A model generated the notes under the pieces. It saw nothing but the letters and a program-made list of their open reading frames with translations. It was not told the DNA's origin and searched no databases. From Candidatus Dojkabacteria bacterium (lineage in GTDB: Bacteria > Patescibacteriota > Dojkabacteria > SC72 > JAHDCA01), in NCBI GenBank assembly GCA_020630115.1, contig JAHDCA010000016.1, forward strand, positions 1 through 15,301: a DNA stretch of 15,301 nt, in the 5' to 3' direction. Positions within the stretch are counted from its first letter, which is position 1. Every line of letters begins with the position of its first letter. The translations under genes and the position numbers were made by a program. Below are positions 7,949 through 14,501 of this stretch, piece by piece.

Positions 7949-8417
7949 GGAAATTGGTTTCATTTTTCAGCAAGTAATTGGTTGGTACAGGAATTTTAGG
8001 ATCCTTAAGTATATTATATAAAGCTTTCTCCCAATACAACGCACCGTTAAATGGCATATGACGACGAGAAATTTCCAACGAAAAATACTTTCCATTCATA
8101 CTTACCAAAGAAACCGTCCTATAGAAATTTGTTTGAGGAATAATCCTTTTTGGTGAGAAAGTTATTACCGAAGTTTCATCTTTTATTGGTAAGTCCAACA
8201 TAAAGAAATCAAAATCCTTACGAAAGCCTGAATAACCTTCCTTTGGATCAAGGCCAGTTCTGTAAAGAAAATCTTGTACAACAGGATTTGAATTTGCAAC
8301 TCCTTGGATGATATTTAATTCATTCTGAACTACAACTGGATACAATTCATCCCTTCTTCTAAAGCTATAATCCAAGAACAAAGCACCTAGGGCTAACATA
8401 ACAAAAACCACCCTCAA
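7923..8417 (-). CDS. Small membrane-anchored hypothetical protein, about 160 aa
   Basis: I do not recognise this protein. The N-terminus is one hydrophobic segment (RVVFVMLALGALFLDY) followed by FRRRDE, which suggests a signal-anchor. The rest (about 135 residues) is mixed alpha/beta with no known motif; it has no cysteines and contains SRRHMPFNGALYWEKALYN near residues 117-135. The start is uncertain. The longest frame begins with TTG at 8417, a GTG lies at 8411 and an ATG at 8399. Only the upstream starts give a full-length membrane segment, yet they fall inside a terminator-like hairpin belonging to the upstream gene. The 3' end overlaps the convergent JAMM-like gene by 26 bases. Confidence 0.6.
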   Translation of the reverse strand: MRVVFVMLALGALFLDYSFRRRDELYPVVVQNELNIIQGVANSNPVVQDFLYRTGLDPKEGYSGFRKDFDFFMLDLPIKDETSVITFSPKRIIPQTNFYRTVSLVSMNGKYFSLEISRRHMPFNGALYWEKALYNILKDPKIPVPTNYLLKNETNFPKPSQDNL

Positions 8418-8439
8418 CTCACAATGGAATCAAGGGTGG
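8401..8439 (-). terminator. Rho-independent terminator of the Ig-like surface protein gene
   Basis: On the minus strand CCACCCT (8439-8433) and AGGGTGG (8414-8408) form a 7-bp GC-rich stem with an 18-base loop, followed at once by TTTTTGTT (8407-8400). It lies about 28 bases after the stop codon at 8467 and covers the proposed 5' end of the next gene. Confidence 0.6.
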
Positions 8440-8466
8440 GTAAATTCATAATTTAATTTCTAATCC

Positions 8467-9630
8467 TTATAGCTTTCTGTAGACAATAGCCATGTTACCA
8501 GCAAATATAAAGATCGATGCTAGGATAATTAAAGTCATTGCTTCTTGAGCAAATAACACATCCATAGCTGCTGCTAGTTCACCTGAAGCTTCAGGTAGAT
8601 CTTCAACCTCAGTGTTAACTGGAGTTGTCGAACCTGTAGTTACTGCAACTGGAGCTACTTCCTGAGTAGTCTCTTCTTCAGTCATCTCTGCTTCAGTTTC
8701 ATTTTCATCACCCTCATTCTCGTCTTCATCGTTGTTATCATTTGATTCTTCCTCAGTTGAGTGAGTTACACCGTCACCATTTAGGTCACCCTCATCATTG
8801 TTTGATTCGTTTGACTCTTCAGTATCAATTTCCTCAGTCTCTTCTTCAGCTTCTTCCTCTGGATCAGCTTGCGCAATAACCTCAGCTTCTACAAAGTCAG
8901 GGAATTCAACATTGATGTCTTTTCTTGCAGAGATCTTACGGTTTCCAAGAGCATCTTCTGAAGCTAGAGTAAAGTTAGTTTCTTTAGCGTTAAGATTAAC
9001 GTCTAGAGTGTACTTACCATTCTCATCAGCTTGAACTTTGCTCTCATTACCATCAGCATCAATAGCGATTACGTATGTATCAGGATCAGTTGTACCTGTG
9101 AAGCTTACTTTCCCATCTTCTGAGATTGCATCAAAGTCAACACCTAATTCTGCTTGTGGAGGAGTAGTGTCTCTTACAATTGTGTAAGGCTCTGATTTAG
9201 TAGATCTTGATTTTCGGATCAAACCTTCAACCGTAGCAACTTCTAGATCGAACTCACCATCATCATCACCGATGTTGATTTCAGCGTCAAAGTTACCATC
9301 TTCATCAACTTCTGCTAGATTATCTAATTCTTCACCATCAAGGAAGAACTGAACGTTAGAGTTGCTTGGAGCAATTCCAGACACTTTAACAGTATCAGTG
9401 TTTGTTGAGAGAGTCTCAGTGTTAACTTCAGGTGTAGTGATTGAAGTATCTACTGTTGCTTCTCTTCTGGATAATAGAATTACTGCGATTGCCAAGATGA
9501 TAAATAAGAATCCCAATGCGATGAGACCCATACCTACTAGTCTAGCAAGCAATCCTTCTTCTTGTGGGGCAATTGCTTCAATTTTAGTCTTTTCGACCAT
9601 TGGAGCATTTTTCTTGTTATTTTTAGCCAT
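8467..9630 (-). CDS. Membrane-anchored Ig-like surface protein with EF-hand motif, 387 aa
   Basis: The order is a Lys-rich N-terminus (1-30), a membrane segment (31-53), and two bacterial Ig-like beta domains (about 70-155 and 156-242). A strongly acidic D/E/N-rich linker (about 255-325), a T/V/P-rich stretch, a second membrane segment (364-384) and the tail YRKL follow. The second Ig-like domain begins with DTTPP, typical of bacterial Ig repeats. Inside the acidic linker, DLNGDGVTHSTE (282-293) fits the 12-residue EF-hand/dockerin-type calcium loop, with D282, N284, D286, G287 and E293. The protein should lie outside the membrane, anchored at one or both ends. LPEASG (345-350) before the C-terminal helix is a weak resemblance to a sortase signal. 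It is divergent from a sortase gene. The start is the only ATG with a matching promoter. Confidence 0.82.
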   Translation of the reverse strand: MAKNNKKNAPMVEKTKIEAIAPQEEGLLARLVGMGLIALGFLFIILAIAVILLSRREATVDTSITTPEVNTETLSTNTDTVKVSGIAPSNSNVQFFLDGEELDNLAEVDEDGNFDAEINIGDDDGEFDLEVATVEGLIRKSRSTKSEPYTIVRDTTPPQAELGVDFDAISEDGKVSFTGTTDPDTYVIAIDADGNESKVQADENGKYTLDVNLNAKETNFTLASEDALGNRKISARKDINVEFPDFVEAEVIAQADPEEEAEEETEEIDTEESNESNNDEGDLNGDGVTHSTEEESNDNNDEDENEGDENETEAEMTEEETTQEVAPVAVTTGSTTPVNTEVEDLPEASGELAAAMDVLFAQEAMTLIILASIFIFAGNMAIVYRKL

Positions 9631-9665
9631 AAAGAATTAGCTTTAATTAGTTTAAATTTACTAGG

Positions 9666-9694
9666 ATTATATCGACTTATAAGGATATTTACAA
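9666..9694 (-). promoter_or_regulatory. Promoter of the Ig-like surface protein gene
   Basis: TTGTAA (9694-9689), a 17-base spacer and TATAAT (9671-9666) on the minus strand. The predicted leader is about 29 bases and very A/T-rich, with no good Shine-Dalgarno sequence. It is back to back with the sortase promoter. Confidence 0.65.
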
Positions 9695-9726
9695 GCCGTA
9701 AACTACTAAAGCAAATCCCTTATTAA

Positions 9727-9735
9727 TGGTATAAT
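9727..9735 (+). promoter_or_regulatory. Extended -10 promoter of the sortase gene, leaderless type
   Basis: TGG-TATAAT (9727-9735) is an extended -10 element, and no good -35 is present. Five bases (CAACA) separate it from the GTG start at 9741, so the transcript should begin at the start codon. Confidence 0.6.
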
Positions 9736-9740
9736 CAACA

Positions 9741-10460
9741 GTGAACAAGAATAAGCAGAAAGCAAAATCACTCATTATAGTAATAACTCTAATTGTTACC
9801 CTGATTGGCTTCTTCTTTATATATAGATTTAATTCCCACAAGGTTAATCAATTCTCAGCCAACCTTAACTTCAAGGCTCGTATTCAAGGCTACATCGAGA
9901 CCGGAACCTTCAACCTCCTAATCGCCCTAAGTCAACCAGCACAGGCAGACTATTTTGATGCCAATGAAGAATTAATTATTGAAAATATATCCAAATCCGA
10001 TATCGCCAAGTACCGAAACTCCGGGGCGGTAGGCACAAATGTAGAAAGCCTAAACGCACGAGTAGTTATCGAGAAAGCGAACATCGACGGCAAACTATTA
10101 GAAGGGGAAGACGCATGGACGATGTTAGATGGACCATGGTTATTCCCATTATCAGTTGCACCCGGTCAAAGAGGTAACTCGGTAATCATAGGCCACCGAT
10201 TCGCAGAAATCCCACCAAGCACCAACACCTTCTACAATTTAGACAAACTAGAAATCGGTGATAAAATCACTATAAGTCAAGACGATGGTGACATCAACTA
10301 TACAGTCATAAGCACCAAAGTCGTAGAGAAGAACGACCGTTCAGTCCTTGCCCCAACTAGTGACTACTTATTAACTCTGATCACATGTACACCTTTGTGG
10401 ACATCGGATCAAAGACTAGTAGTTACAGCAAAGATCGATCGGGTATTTCGGAATATATAA
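9741..10460 (+). CDS. Sortase family transpeptidase, 239 aa
   Basis: Sortases cut a sorting motif on a secreted protein and join it to the cell envelope or to another protein. The N-terminus is a basic tail and one membrane helix (about 10-29), so the catalytic domain lies outside. The triad is visible: H152 in VIIGHR, C216 in LITCTP, and R225 in SDQRLVV. FYNLDKLEIGDKITI (164-178) is the usual sortase strand region. TLITCTP matches the TLxTC form shared by class D/E-type sortases, but I would not fix the class. The start is GTG at 9741, supported by an extended -10 box five bases before it. Residues 35-105 form an extra segment between membrane and catalytic core. The divergent neighbour, an anchored surface protein, is a candidate substrate. 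Confidence 0.9.
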   Translation: MNKNKQKAKSLIIVITLIVTLIGFFFIYRFNSHKVNQFSANLNFKARIQGYIETGTFNLLIALSQPAQADYFDANEELIIENISKSDIAKYRNSGAVGTNVESLNARVVIEKANIDGKLLEGEDAWTMLDGPWLFPLSVAPGQRGNSVIIGHRFAEIPPSTNTFYNLDKLEIGDKITISQDDGDINYTVISTKVVEKNDRSVLAPTSDYLLTLITCTPLWTSDQRLVVTAKIDRVFRNI

Positions 10461-10484
10461 AGGTTAGATTTGTGGTAACAATTA

Positions 10485-11108
10485 ATGCAAAAAGATTTAT
10501 CATTAATGCCAATAAAAGATGTTGAACAAGGCTTAGCCTAACTTAGTCAAACCTATAGAACGCATACACAGCTCCGTGATAAGTTACATGCATTTGATTT
10601 TAATCAAAAAGTTGAGCATGCGAATTACGGAATGTTAAGACTTGTTACAAGTTCTTTAACCAATGCTGGTTACATACTTGCAGCCAACTATTTTGAAGAA
10701 AGCTCAGACAGTTTTAAATCCGCATTTTCACCAGCCCCTGGTTACATTAGAGACAAGTCCAGTCTCCCTGGTTACCCAACTGGCTATCAAGAAGCAATCT
10801 CTACCTTAGCAATTCCTTGGGTTACTAAATCAGGAAAGTTCCAATTAGAGATCTTTGGGAAAGCCTTTGAAGGATTCAGTGACAGCACATATGAGGGACA
10901 TCTGTATTCTACTTCTGATCCGACTATAAATGAATTAAACGACCCAAACTCACTGGCAGATCTAGAGTTCCATGGAGTACAGGTAATGAATCTTTTATAC
11001 AACACTTTCACCCAAGAAATACTTGCGTACACGACTATAGTGTCAGCTCAAGGAGTACAGGAGGCACTCTTAAATGACTTGGCGAAGAATAGAACATCTC
11101 AAGAGTAA
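10485..11108 (+). pseudogene. Unknown gene interrupted by one in-frame stop
   Basis: The open part (10632-11108, 158 aa) begins at an internal-looking methionine. The same frame runs upstream to an ATG at 10485 with just one interruption, TAA at codon 19 (10539-10541). Between that stop and 10632 the sequence reads as coherent helical protein (LSQTYRTHTQLRDKLHAFDF, then NQKVEHANYG). One C-to-T change would turn a CAA (Gln) into this TAA, giving an original product of 207 aa. The protein itself is unrecognised: no membrane segment, rich in aromatic, Ser and Gly residues (PGYIRDKSSLPGYPTGYQ, about 36-53 of the open part). It could still be translated from ATG 10632, but I see no promoter or ribosome site there. 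It follows the sortase gene by 24 bases. Confidence 0.5.
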
Positions 11109-11154
11109 TAACAATTCATACTTGGTTGATAATAACTAATTTACTCTCATCTCA

Positions 11155-11189
11155 TAAGAATTTGAGTTAAGTAATTAAAAAAATTCTTA
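11155..11189. repeat. 9-bp inverted repeat in the 11109-11250 intergenic region
   Basis: TAAGAATTT (11155-11163) and AAATTCTTA (11181-11189) are exact reverse complements around a 17-base loop. The stem is AT-rich and no T-run follows directly, so it is a weak terminator at best. It could also be an operator site upstream of the 11220 promoter. The remaining part of this 142-base gap holds only that promoter. Confidence 0.3.
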
Positions 11190-11195
11190 GAGGGA

Positions 11196-11225
11196 TTCGA
11201 CTTTTTATATCAAAAACTGTATAAT
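11196..11225 (+). promoter_or_regulatory. Promoter of the 174-aa gene
   Basis: TTCGAC (11196-11201), an 18-base spacer and TATAAT (11220-11225). A second TATAAT follows at 11228-11233. The leader to the ATG at 11251 is roughly 12-19 bases; AGAAAG eight bases before the ATG is a weak ribosome site. Confidence 0.5.
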
Positions 11226-11250
11226 CCTATAATAAAATTAGAAAGCACTT

Positions 11251-11775
11251 ATGTCATTCGAAATATTTACACCAGAAGTCAAAAAAAATTATGAGGAAGG
11301 TTTTAAAAGATCATCTGTTAGTTTTATACTTAGCCTTCTGGGAACAAAAACCACATGGCAAAAAGGATATTTTACTGCCATAAATGCAAACTTCCCTGAT
11401 AGCGATGTATTCTTACGAAAGGGATTAAGTGAAAACGCACCATATACTTTCTTAAATAATCGAAATGATCTAGCTATTGTAACGGCTTCACCCCAAGATG
11501 AGTTTACAATGACAGTAGCACAAAGCTCCGGACCTACTTCTCTTACATTCCAAAAAATATTTACAACAGCCGAAAGCACCTCCCCATTCTATATACACGG
11601 CATCCAGAGAAACAAACAAATAAAAACATGGAGTAGCACACTAAAGCCCATAGACAAAGCCAGGTCATCAGATAAAACATTGCTACATAATTTTGCAAGA
11701 CACAATGCAGCAACAAATGGAAGTACTTCTGGAATTACCAAAAGTGAAAAAGCGTTTAATCTATTAATGAGCTAA
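11251..11775 (+). CDS. Hypothetical protein, 174 aa
   Basis: I do not recognise this protein. It is polar, rich in Ser, Thr, Asn and Lys, with no clear signal peptide or membrane helix and no cysteine. The middle (about 50-110) alternates short beta-like stretches (DLAIVTASPQDEFTMTVAQ near 73-91). The C-terminal 50 residues are basic and polar with few hydrophobics (NFARHNAATNGSTSGITK near 147-164) and may be disordered. It has its own promoter with two possible -10 boxes. It lies between the interrupted gene and trigger factor, and neither neighbour suggests a role. Amino-acid composition is somewhat different from the housekeeping genes, so it may be fast-evolving or lineage-specific. Confidence 0.65.
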   Translation: MSFEIFTPEVKKNYEEGFKRSSVSFILSLLGTKTTWQKGYFTAINANFPDSDVFLRKGLSENAPYTFLNNRNDLAIVTASPQDEFTMTVAQSSGPTSLTFQKIFTTAESTSPFYIHGIQRNKQIKTWSSTLKPIDKARSSDKTLLHNFARHNAATNGSTSGITKSEKAFNLLMS

Positions 11776-11817
11776 GCCAGACTAGGATTTAATGCAAAAG
11801 GTTGTCATTTATAGTAG

Positions 11818-11830
11818 AATCCGTCGGATT
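11818..11830. repeat. 13-bp perfect palindrome AATCCGTCGGATT
   Basis: AATCCG-T-CGGATT is a perfect inverted repeat around one base, 57 bases before the trigger factor start. Like the palindrome at 7107-7119, it has the form AATC-N5-GATT. It could be an operator or a short hairpin. No T-run follows directly, so it is not a typical terminator. Confidence 0.35.
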
Positions 11831-11887
11831 AGTTTAGATGGGAACATTTTTCTAATTAAAAGTTAAAATCATAAATCTTCAGGCTAT

Positions 11888-13177
11888 ATGTCAGACACAA
11901 AAACAAAAAAAACAGAAGAAGCTAAGCAAGAGAAATACTACACAGTAACTAGATCTAAAGAGGACAAACACAAGGCGGTAATCTCAATCACTATCCCTGA
12001 GGATGCTGTGAAGCGATCTTACGATAAGATGATCGCTCAAGAGATGTCAAAGTTGAATATCAAAGGATTTAGAAAAGGAACTGCTCCAAAAGAGATGTTT
12101 GAGAATGGAATGAAGCCACAGGTTATGGCTTCGATGTTTGATCAGTTAGCACCTTACTATGTACAAGGAGCAGTTATGAAGGAAGGCTTGAAGCCAGTTG
12201 CCCCTGCAAAGTACTTGGAGTTGAAAGATTTTCCTAACGAGCCAAAGGCTATTACATTTGAAGTTGAAATTATTGAGATGCCTGACTTTAAGATCGGTGA
12301 TCTAAAGAAAGTGAAGATTGAGTTGGAATCACCTGAAGCAACTAAAGAAGACATCCAAAAGACACTTGAAAATCTAATGCAACAATTCCCAGCTTCAGAT
12401 GAGAGCAAGGAAGTTAATGATGCTTGGGCTAAAGAAACAGCTGCTAAAGTTGGATTTAAAGCTGAGAATTTGAAGGATTTTGAAGAGGAAGTTGCACAAG
12501 TTATAAGGGAGCAAAAGATGAATTATGCAGTCAACAAAGGGCACGAAGACTTAGTGGCTAAAAGTATTGAGGCTTCAGGTATAGTTATCCCTCAAGAAGC
12601 TGTTGATTTTGAATACTCACAAAGAGAGAAACAATTTATGGATCAAGTTCAGGAACTAGGTTTAACTGTTAAAGAGTTCTGTAAAAGAAACAATGTTGAG
12701 CTAAAGGATCTTGAAGCTAGGTGGGAAACTGAATCTAAAAATGCACTTGAGAGTGATGTTTTTCTAAGGCTATTTGCTCAAGACCGAAAAGTCGAAGTAA
12801 CTGAGGAAGAATTAGCAACTGAGATTGACCGAGTCAGACATAGTAGGGCTCAGATGAAAGATAATAACGAGGCAATGTACCAAAACCCTGAGTGGGTTGA
12901 ATACATCCGGGGAATCGTTCTGAAACGAAAGTCATACGACACTTTTGTTAAAGAAGTCATGCCAAAAGAACTACAAAAACTCGTTGATGAACTAAAGGAA
13001 AAACAAGCTGAAGCTCAAAAAGCTGCAATCGAAGCTCAAGTTAATGCAGCAGCAGATGCACAGAATGATGCTAAAGAAGATGAAGCGACTGAAGAAGTTA
13101 AAGATTCTAAAGACGATGAGTCAAAAGAGTCAGCACCTCAAGAGAAGTCTAAGAAGGAAAGCAAAAAGTTGGAATAA
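11888..13177 (+). CDS. tig: Trigger factor lacking the PPIase domain, 429 aa
   Basis: Trigger factor is the ribosome-bound chaperone that receives nascent chains at the tunnel exit. The N-terminal ribosome-binding domain (about 15-145) carries the signature NIKGFRKGTAPKEM at 57-70, whose GFRKG loop docks on ribosomal protein L23. The substrate-binding helical domain covers about 175-365. The FKBP-type PPIase domain of about 90 residues that normally lies between them is absent: residues 150-165 run straight into EVNDAWAKETA (175-185), which matches the sequence that follows PPIase in the family. The near-normal length is restored by an Ala/Glu/Lys coiled and acidic tail (about 366-429). No strong Shine-Dalgarno sequence is seen; TAAAAT at 11864-11869 is a possible -10 box. 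A clear terminator follows. clpP lies 1.3 kb downstream on the same strand. Confidence 0.92.
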   Translation: MSDTKTKKTEEAKQEKYYTVTRSKEDKHKAVISITIPEDAVKRSYDKMIAQEMSKLNIKGFRKGTAPKEMFENGMKPQVMASMFDQLAPYYVQGAVMKEGLKPVAPAKYLELKDFPNEPKAITFEVEIIEMPDFKIGDLKKVKIELESPEATKEDIQKTLENLMQQFPASDESKEVNDAWAKETAAKVGFKAENLKDFEEEVAQVIREQKMNYAVNKGHEDLVAKSIEASGIVIPQEAVDFEYSQREKQFMDQVQELGLTVKEFCKRNNVELKDLEARWETESKNALESDVFLRLFAQDRKVEVTEEELATEIDRVRHSRAQMKDNNEAMYQNPEWVEYIRGIVLKRKSYDTFVKEVMPKELQKLVDELKEKQAEAQKAAIEAQVNAAADAQNDAKEDEATEEVKDSKDDESKESAPQEKSKKESKKLE

Positions 13178-13200
13178 AATTCAGCGCTCATTAGAAACTT

Positions 13201-13235
13201 AAATGCACTCAGAGATGGGTGCATTTGTTTTAGTT
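13201..13235 (+). terminator. Rho-independent terminator after trigger factor
   Basis: AAATGCACTC (13201-13210) pairs with GGGTGCATTT (13217-13226) in a 10-bp stem with one G-T wobble and a six-base loop AGAGAT. GTTTTAGTT follows. It lies 23 bases after the tig stop codon and separates tig from the Nudix-like gene. Confidence 0.8.
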
Positions 13236-13255
13236 AAGTTTAAAAGTTTGAAGAT

Positions 13256-13756
13256 ATGTTATATTCGCAAAAAGGAGAAATTGGTAATGTGAAATTCAAG
13301 TTCGAAGGATATCCATTTGAGTTGCCAAAAGACCATAAAGAAGTTGTTCAAGTTTATGGAATCTTAATCACAGAAGATAAAAGGATTTGTATTGTTGAAC
13401 ACAAAATGGGATTTAAGATACTTCCAGGAGGTAAGACTATTGATAAAGAAGGACTAACTTTTGAAGAAGTTCTAATAGAAGAGGCTTGGGAAGAAGCAGA
13501 TGTCAAAATTAATAACAAAAGGCCATTCTTCATGCAAAAAGAGTGGAAACTTAAAGATGACGAATATAAGTACAGGGGCATAGCTTTAAGATACATTGCA
13601 GATATCGCAGAGATTCATGATTCAACCCCAGATCCTGATGGAGACATAATTGGACGAGAATTTGTAACTGTTGACGAATTTAGTAAAAAAATCGGCTGGG
13701 GTGTTGGGTCGGACTGGATTGCTGAGAATCTTGAAAAATTTTCAAACCAACTATAA
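13256..13756 (+). CDS. Nudix hydrolase-like protein, 166 aa
   Basis: Nudix enzymes hydrolyse nucleoside diphosphates linked to another group, using a metal held by the Nudix box G-x5-E-x7-R-E-U-x-E-E-x-G-U. Here LPGGK (56-60) opens the box and EEAWEEADV (75-83) closes it. The metal-binding glutamates E76, E79 and E80 are kept, but the Arg is Glu (E75), the final Gly is Asp (D82), and the Glu that usually follows the second Gly is Leu (L67). Strands around VVQVYGILITEDKRICIVEH (30-49) fit the fold's opening. The length is typical. It may be active on an unusual substrate or be weakened. The ATG start has no clear Shine-Dalgarno sequence, and the gene starts 20-30 bases after the tig terminator. 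Its stop overlaps the stop of the convergent gene by six bases. Confidence 0.78.
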   Translation: MLYSQKGEIGNVKFKFEGYPFELPKDHKEVVQVYGILITEDKRICIVEHKMGFKILPGGKTIDKEGLTFEEVLIEEAWEEADVKINNKRPFFMQKEWKLKDDEYKYRGIALRYIADIAEIHDSTPDPDGDIIGREFVTVDEFSKKIGWGVGSDWIAENLEKFSNQL

Positions 13757-14410
13757 ATCGGTTTTACTTTTACTCTCCTGCTCGTAATAAACTAATAATA
13801 ATCCGCTTAACTCTTCCAGGCTACCAGGAGTATGAATTAGATTCATAGATAAAAAACTCTTTTCTTCTTCTGTTAACTCATGCCCATCATTTAGCTTACC
13901 TTTTAACAACATAACGTACTGATAGCTCTCGGGAAAAGGTAATAATCCACGAACAGAATTAATAGAATCTTCACTGAACGGCATATGTATCTCTTGAGCT
14001 TCCCAATTAAAAGTATAGCCTCCTTTAACTTTCTTAAGTAAATCTAATATCAATTCAGATATTTCTTGGTAATCCTTATCGGTATAAGAGAATTCTAAAA
14101 GTACCAAGGATATATGAGTATCCTCTGGAAGTTTACCATTTTCTGACTTTCCCTTTAAATAGTCAAATAGCCATGGGGTATTTTCAATACTTCGAAACTG
14201 ATCTCCATCACAATAAATTTTTGGGATATCACTAGGTTCTAACTCATTGACGCTAACAACCTTAACAATATCAAAGTTCATATTGTCTGGCAAAAGCTTT
14301 TCAAGACCGACAACAACAACCCCTAAAATTTGAGGAAGGTAACCAGTCCCATCTTCTTTGATCATTAATGGGCAGACAATTTTTTCTATTTGGGGTGAGC
14401 TTTTACTCAT
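13751..14410 (-). CDS. Hypothetical protein, 219 aa
   Basis: I do not recognise this protein. It is soluble and acidic with a Leu-rich hydrophobic core (PQILGVVVVGLEKLLP near 26-41, THISLVLLEF near 98-107). There is a helix EISELILDLLKKVKG near 115-129, and a Glu-rich C-terminal region with EELSGLLLVYYEQ. No catalytic motif is visible. The frame is open from an ATG at 14440, but those first ten codons overlap a promoter whose -10 box ends four bases before the ATG at 14410, so I take 14410 as the start. It lies on the opposite strand between the Nudix-like gene and clpP, with its 3' end overlapping the Nudix stop by six bases. Confidence 0.68.
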   Translation of the reverse strand: MSKSSPQIEKIVCPLMIKEDGTGYLPQILGVVVVGLEKLLPDNMNFDIVKVVSVNELEPSDIPKIYCDGDQFRSIENTPWLFDYLKGKSENGKLPEDTHISLVLLEFSYTDKDYQEISELILDLLKKVKGGYTFNWEAQEIHMPFSEDSINSVRGLLPFPESYQYVMLLKGKLNDGHELTEEEKSFLSMNLIHTPGSLEELSGLLLVYYEQESKSKTDL

Positions 14411-14414
14411 GCCA

Positions 14415-14444
14415 ATTATACTATAAGTTGTAGCATTCATACAA
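14415..14444 (-). promoter_or_regulatory. Promoter of the 219-aa gene, leaderless type
   Basis: TTGTAT (14444-14439), an 18-base spacer and TATAAT (14420-14415) on the minus strand. Only four bases separate the -10 box from the ATG at 14410. This site decides the start codon. Confidence 0.6.
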
Positions 14445-14460
14445 TTTTTAATTTAGGAGA

Positions 14461-14469
14461 TGCTAAAAT
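14461..14469 (+). promoter_or_regulatory. Extended -10 promoter of clpP
   Basis: TGC-TAAAAT (14461-14469) fits an extended -10 element; the -35 region is AT-rich without a clear match. The predicted leader to the ATG at 14502 is about 26 bases without a Shine-Dalgarno sequence. Confidence 0.45.
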
Positions 14470-14501
14470 AACTAAGCACTAAATTAGCAGATCAAATTTT
14501 T

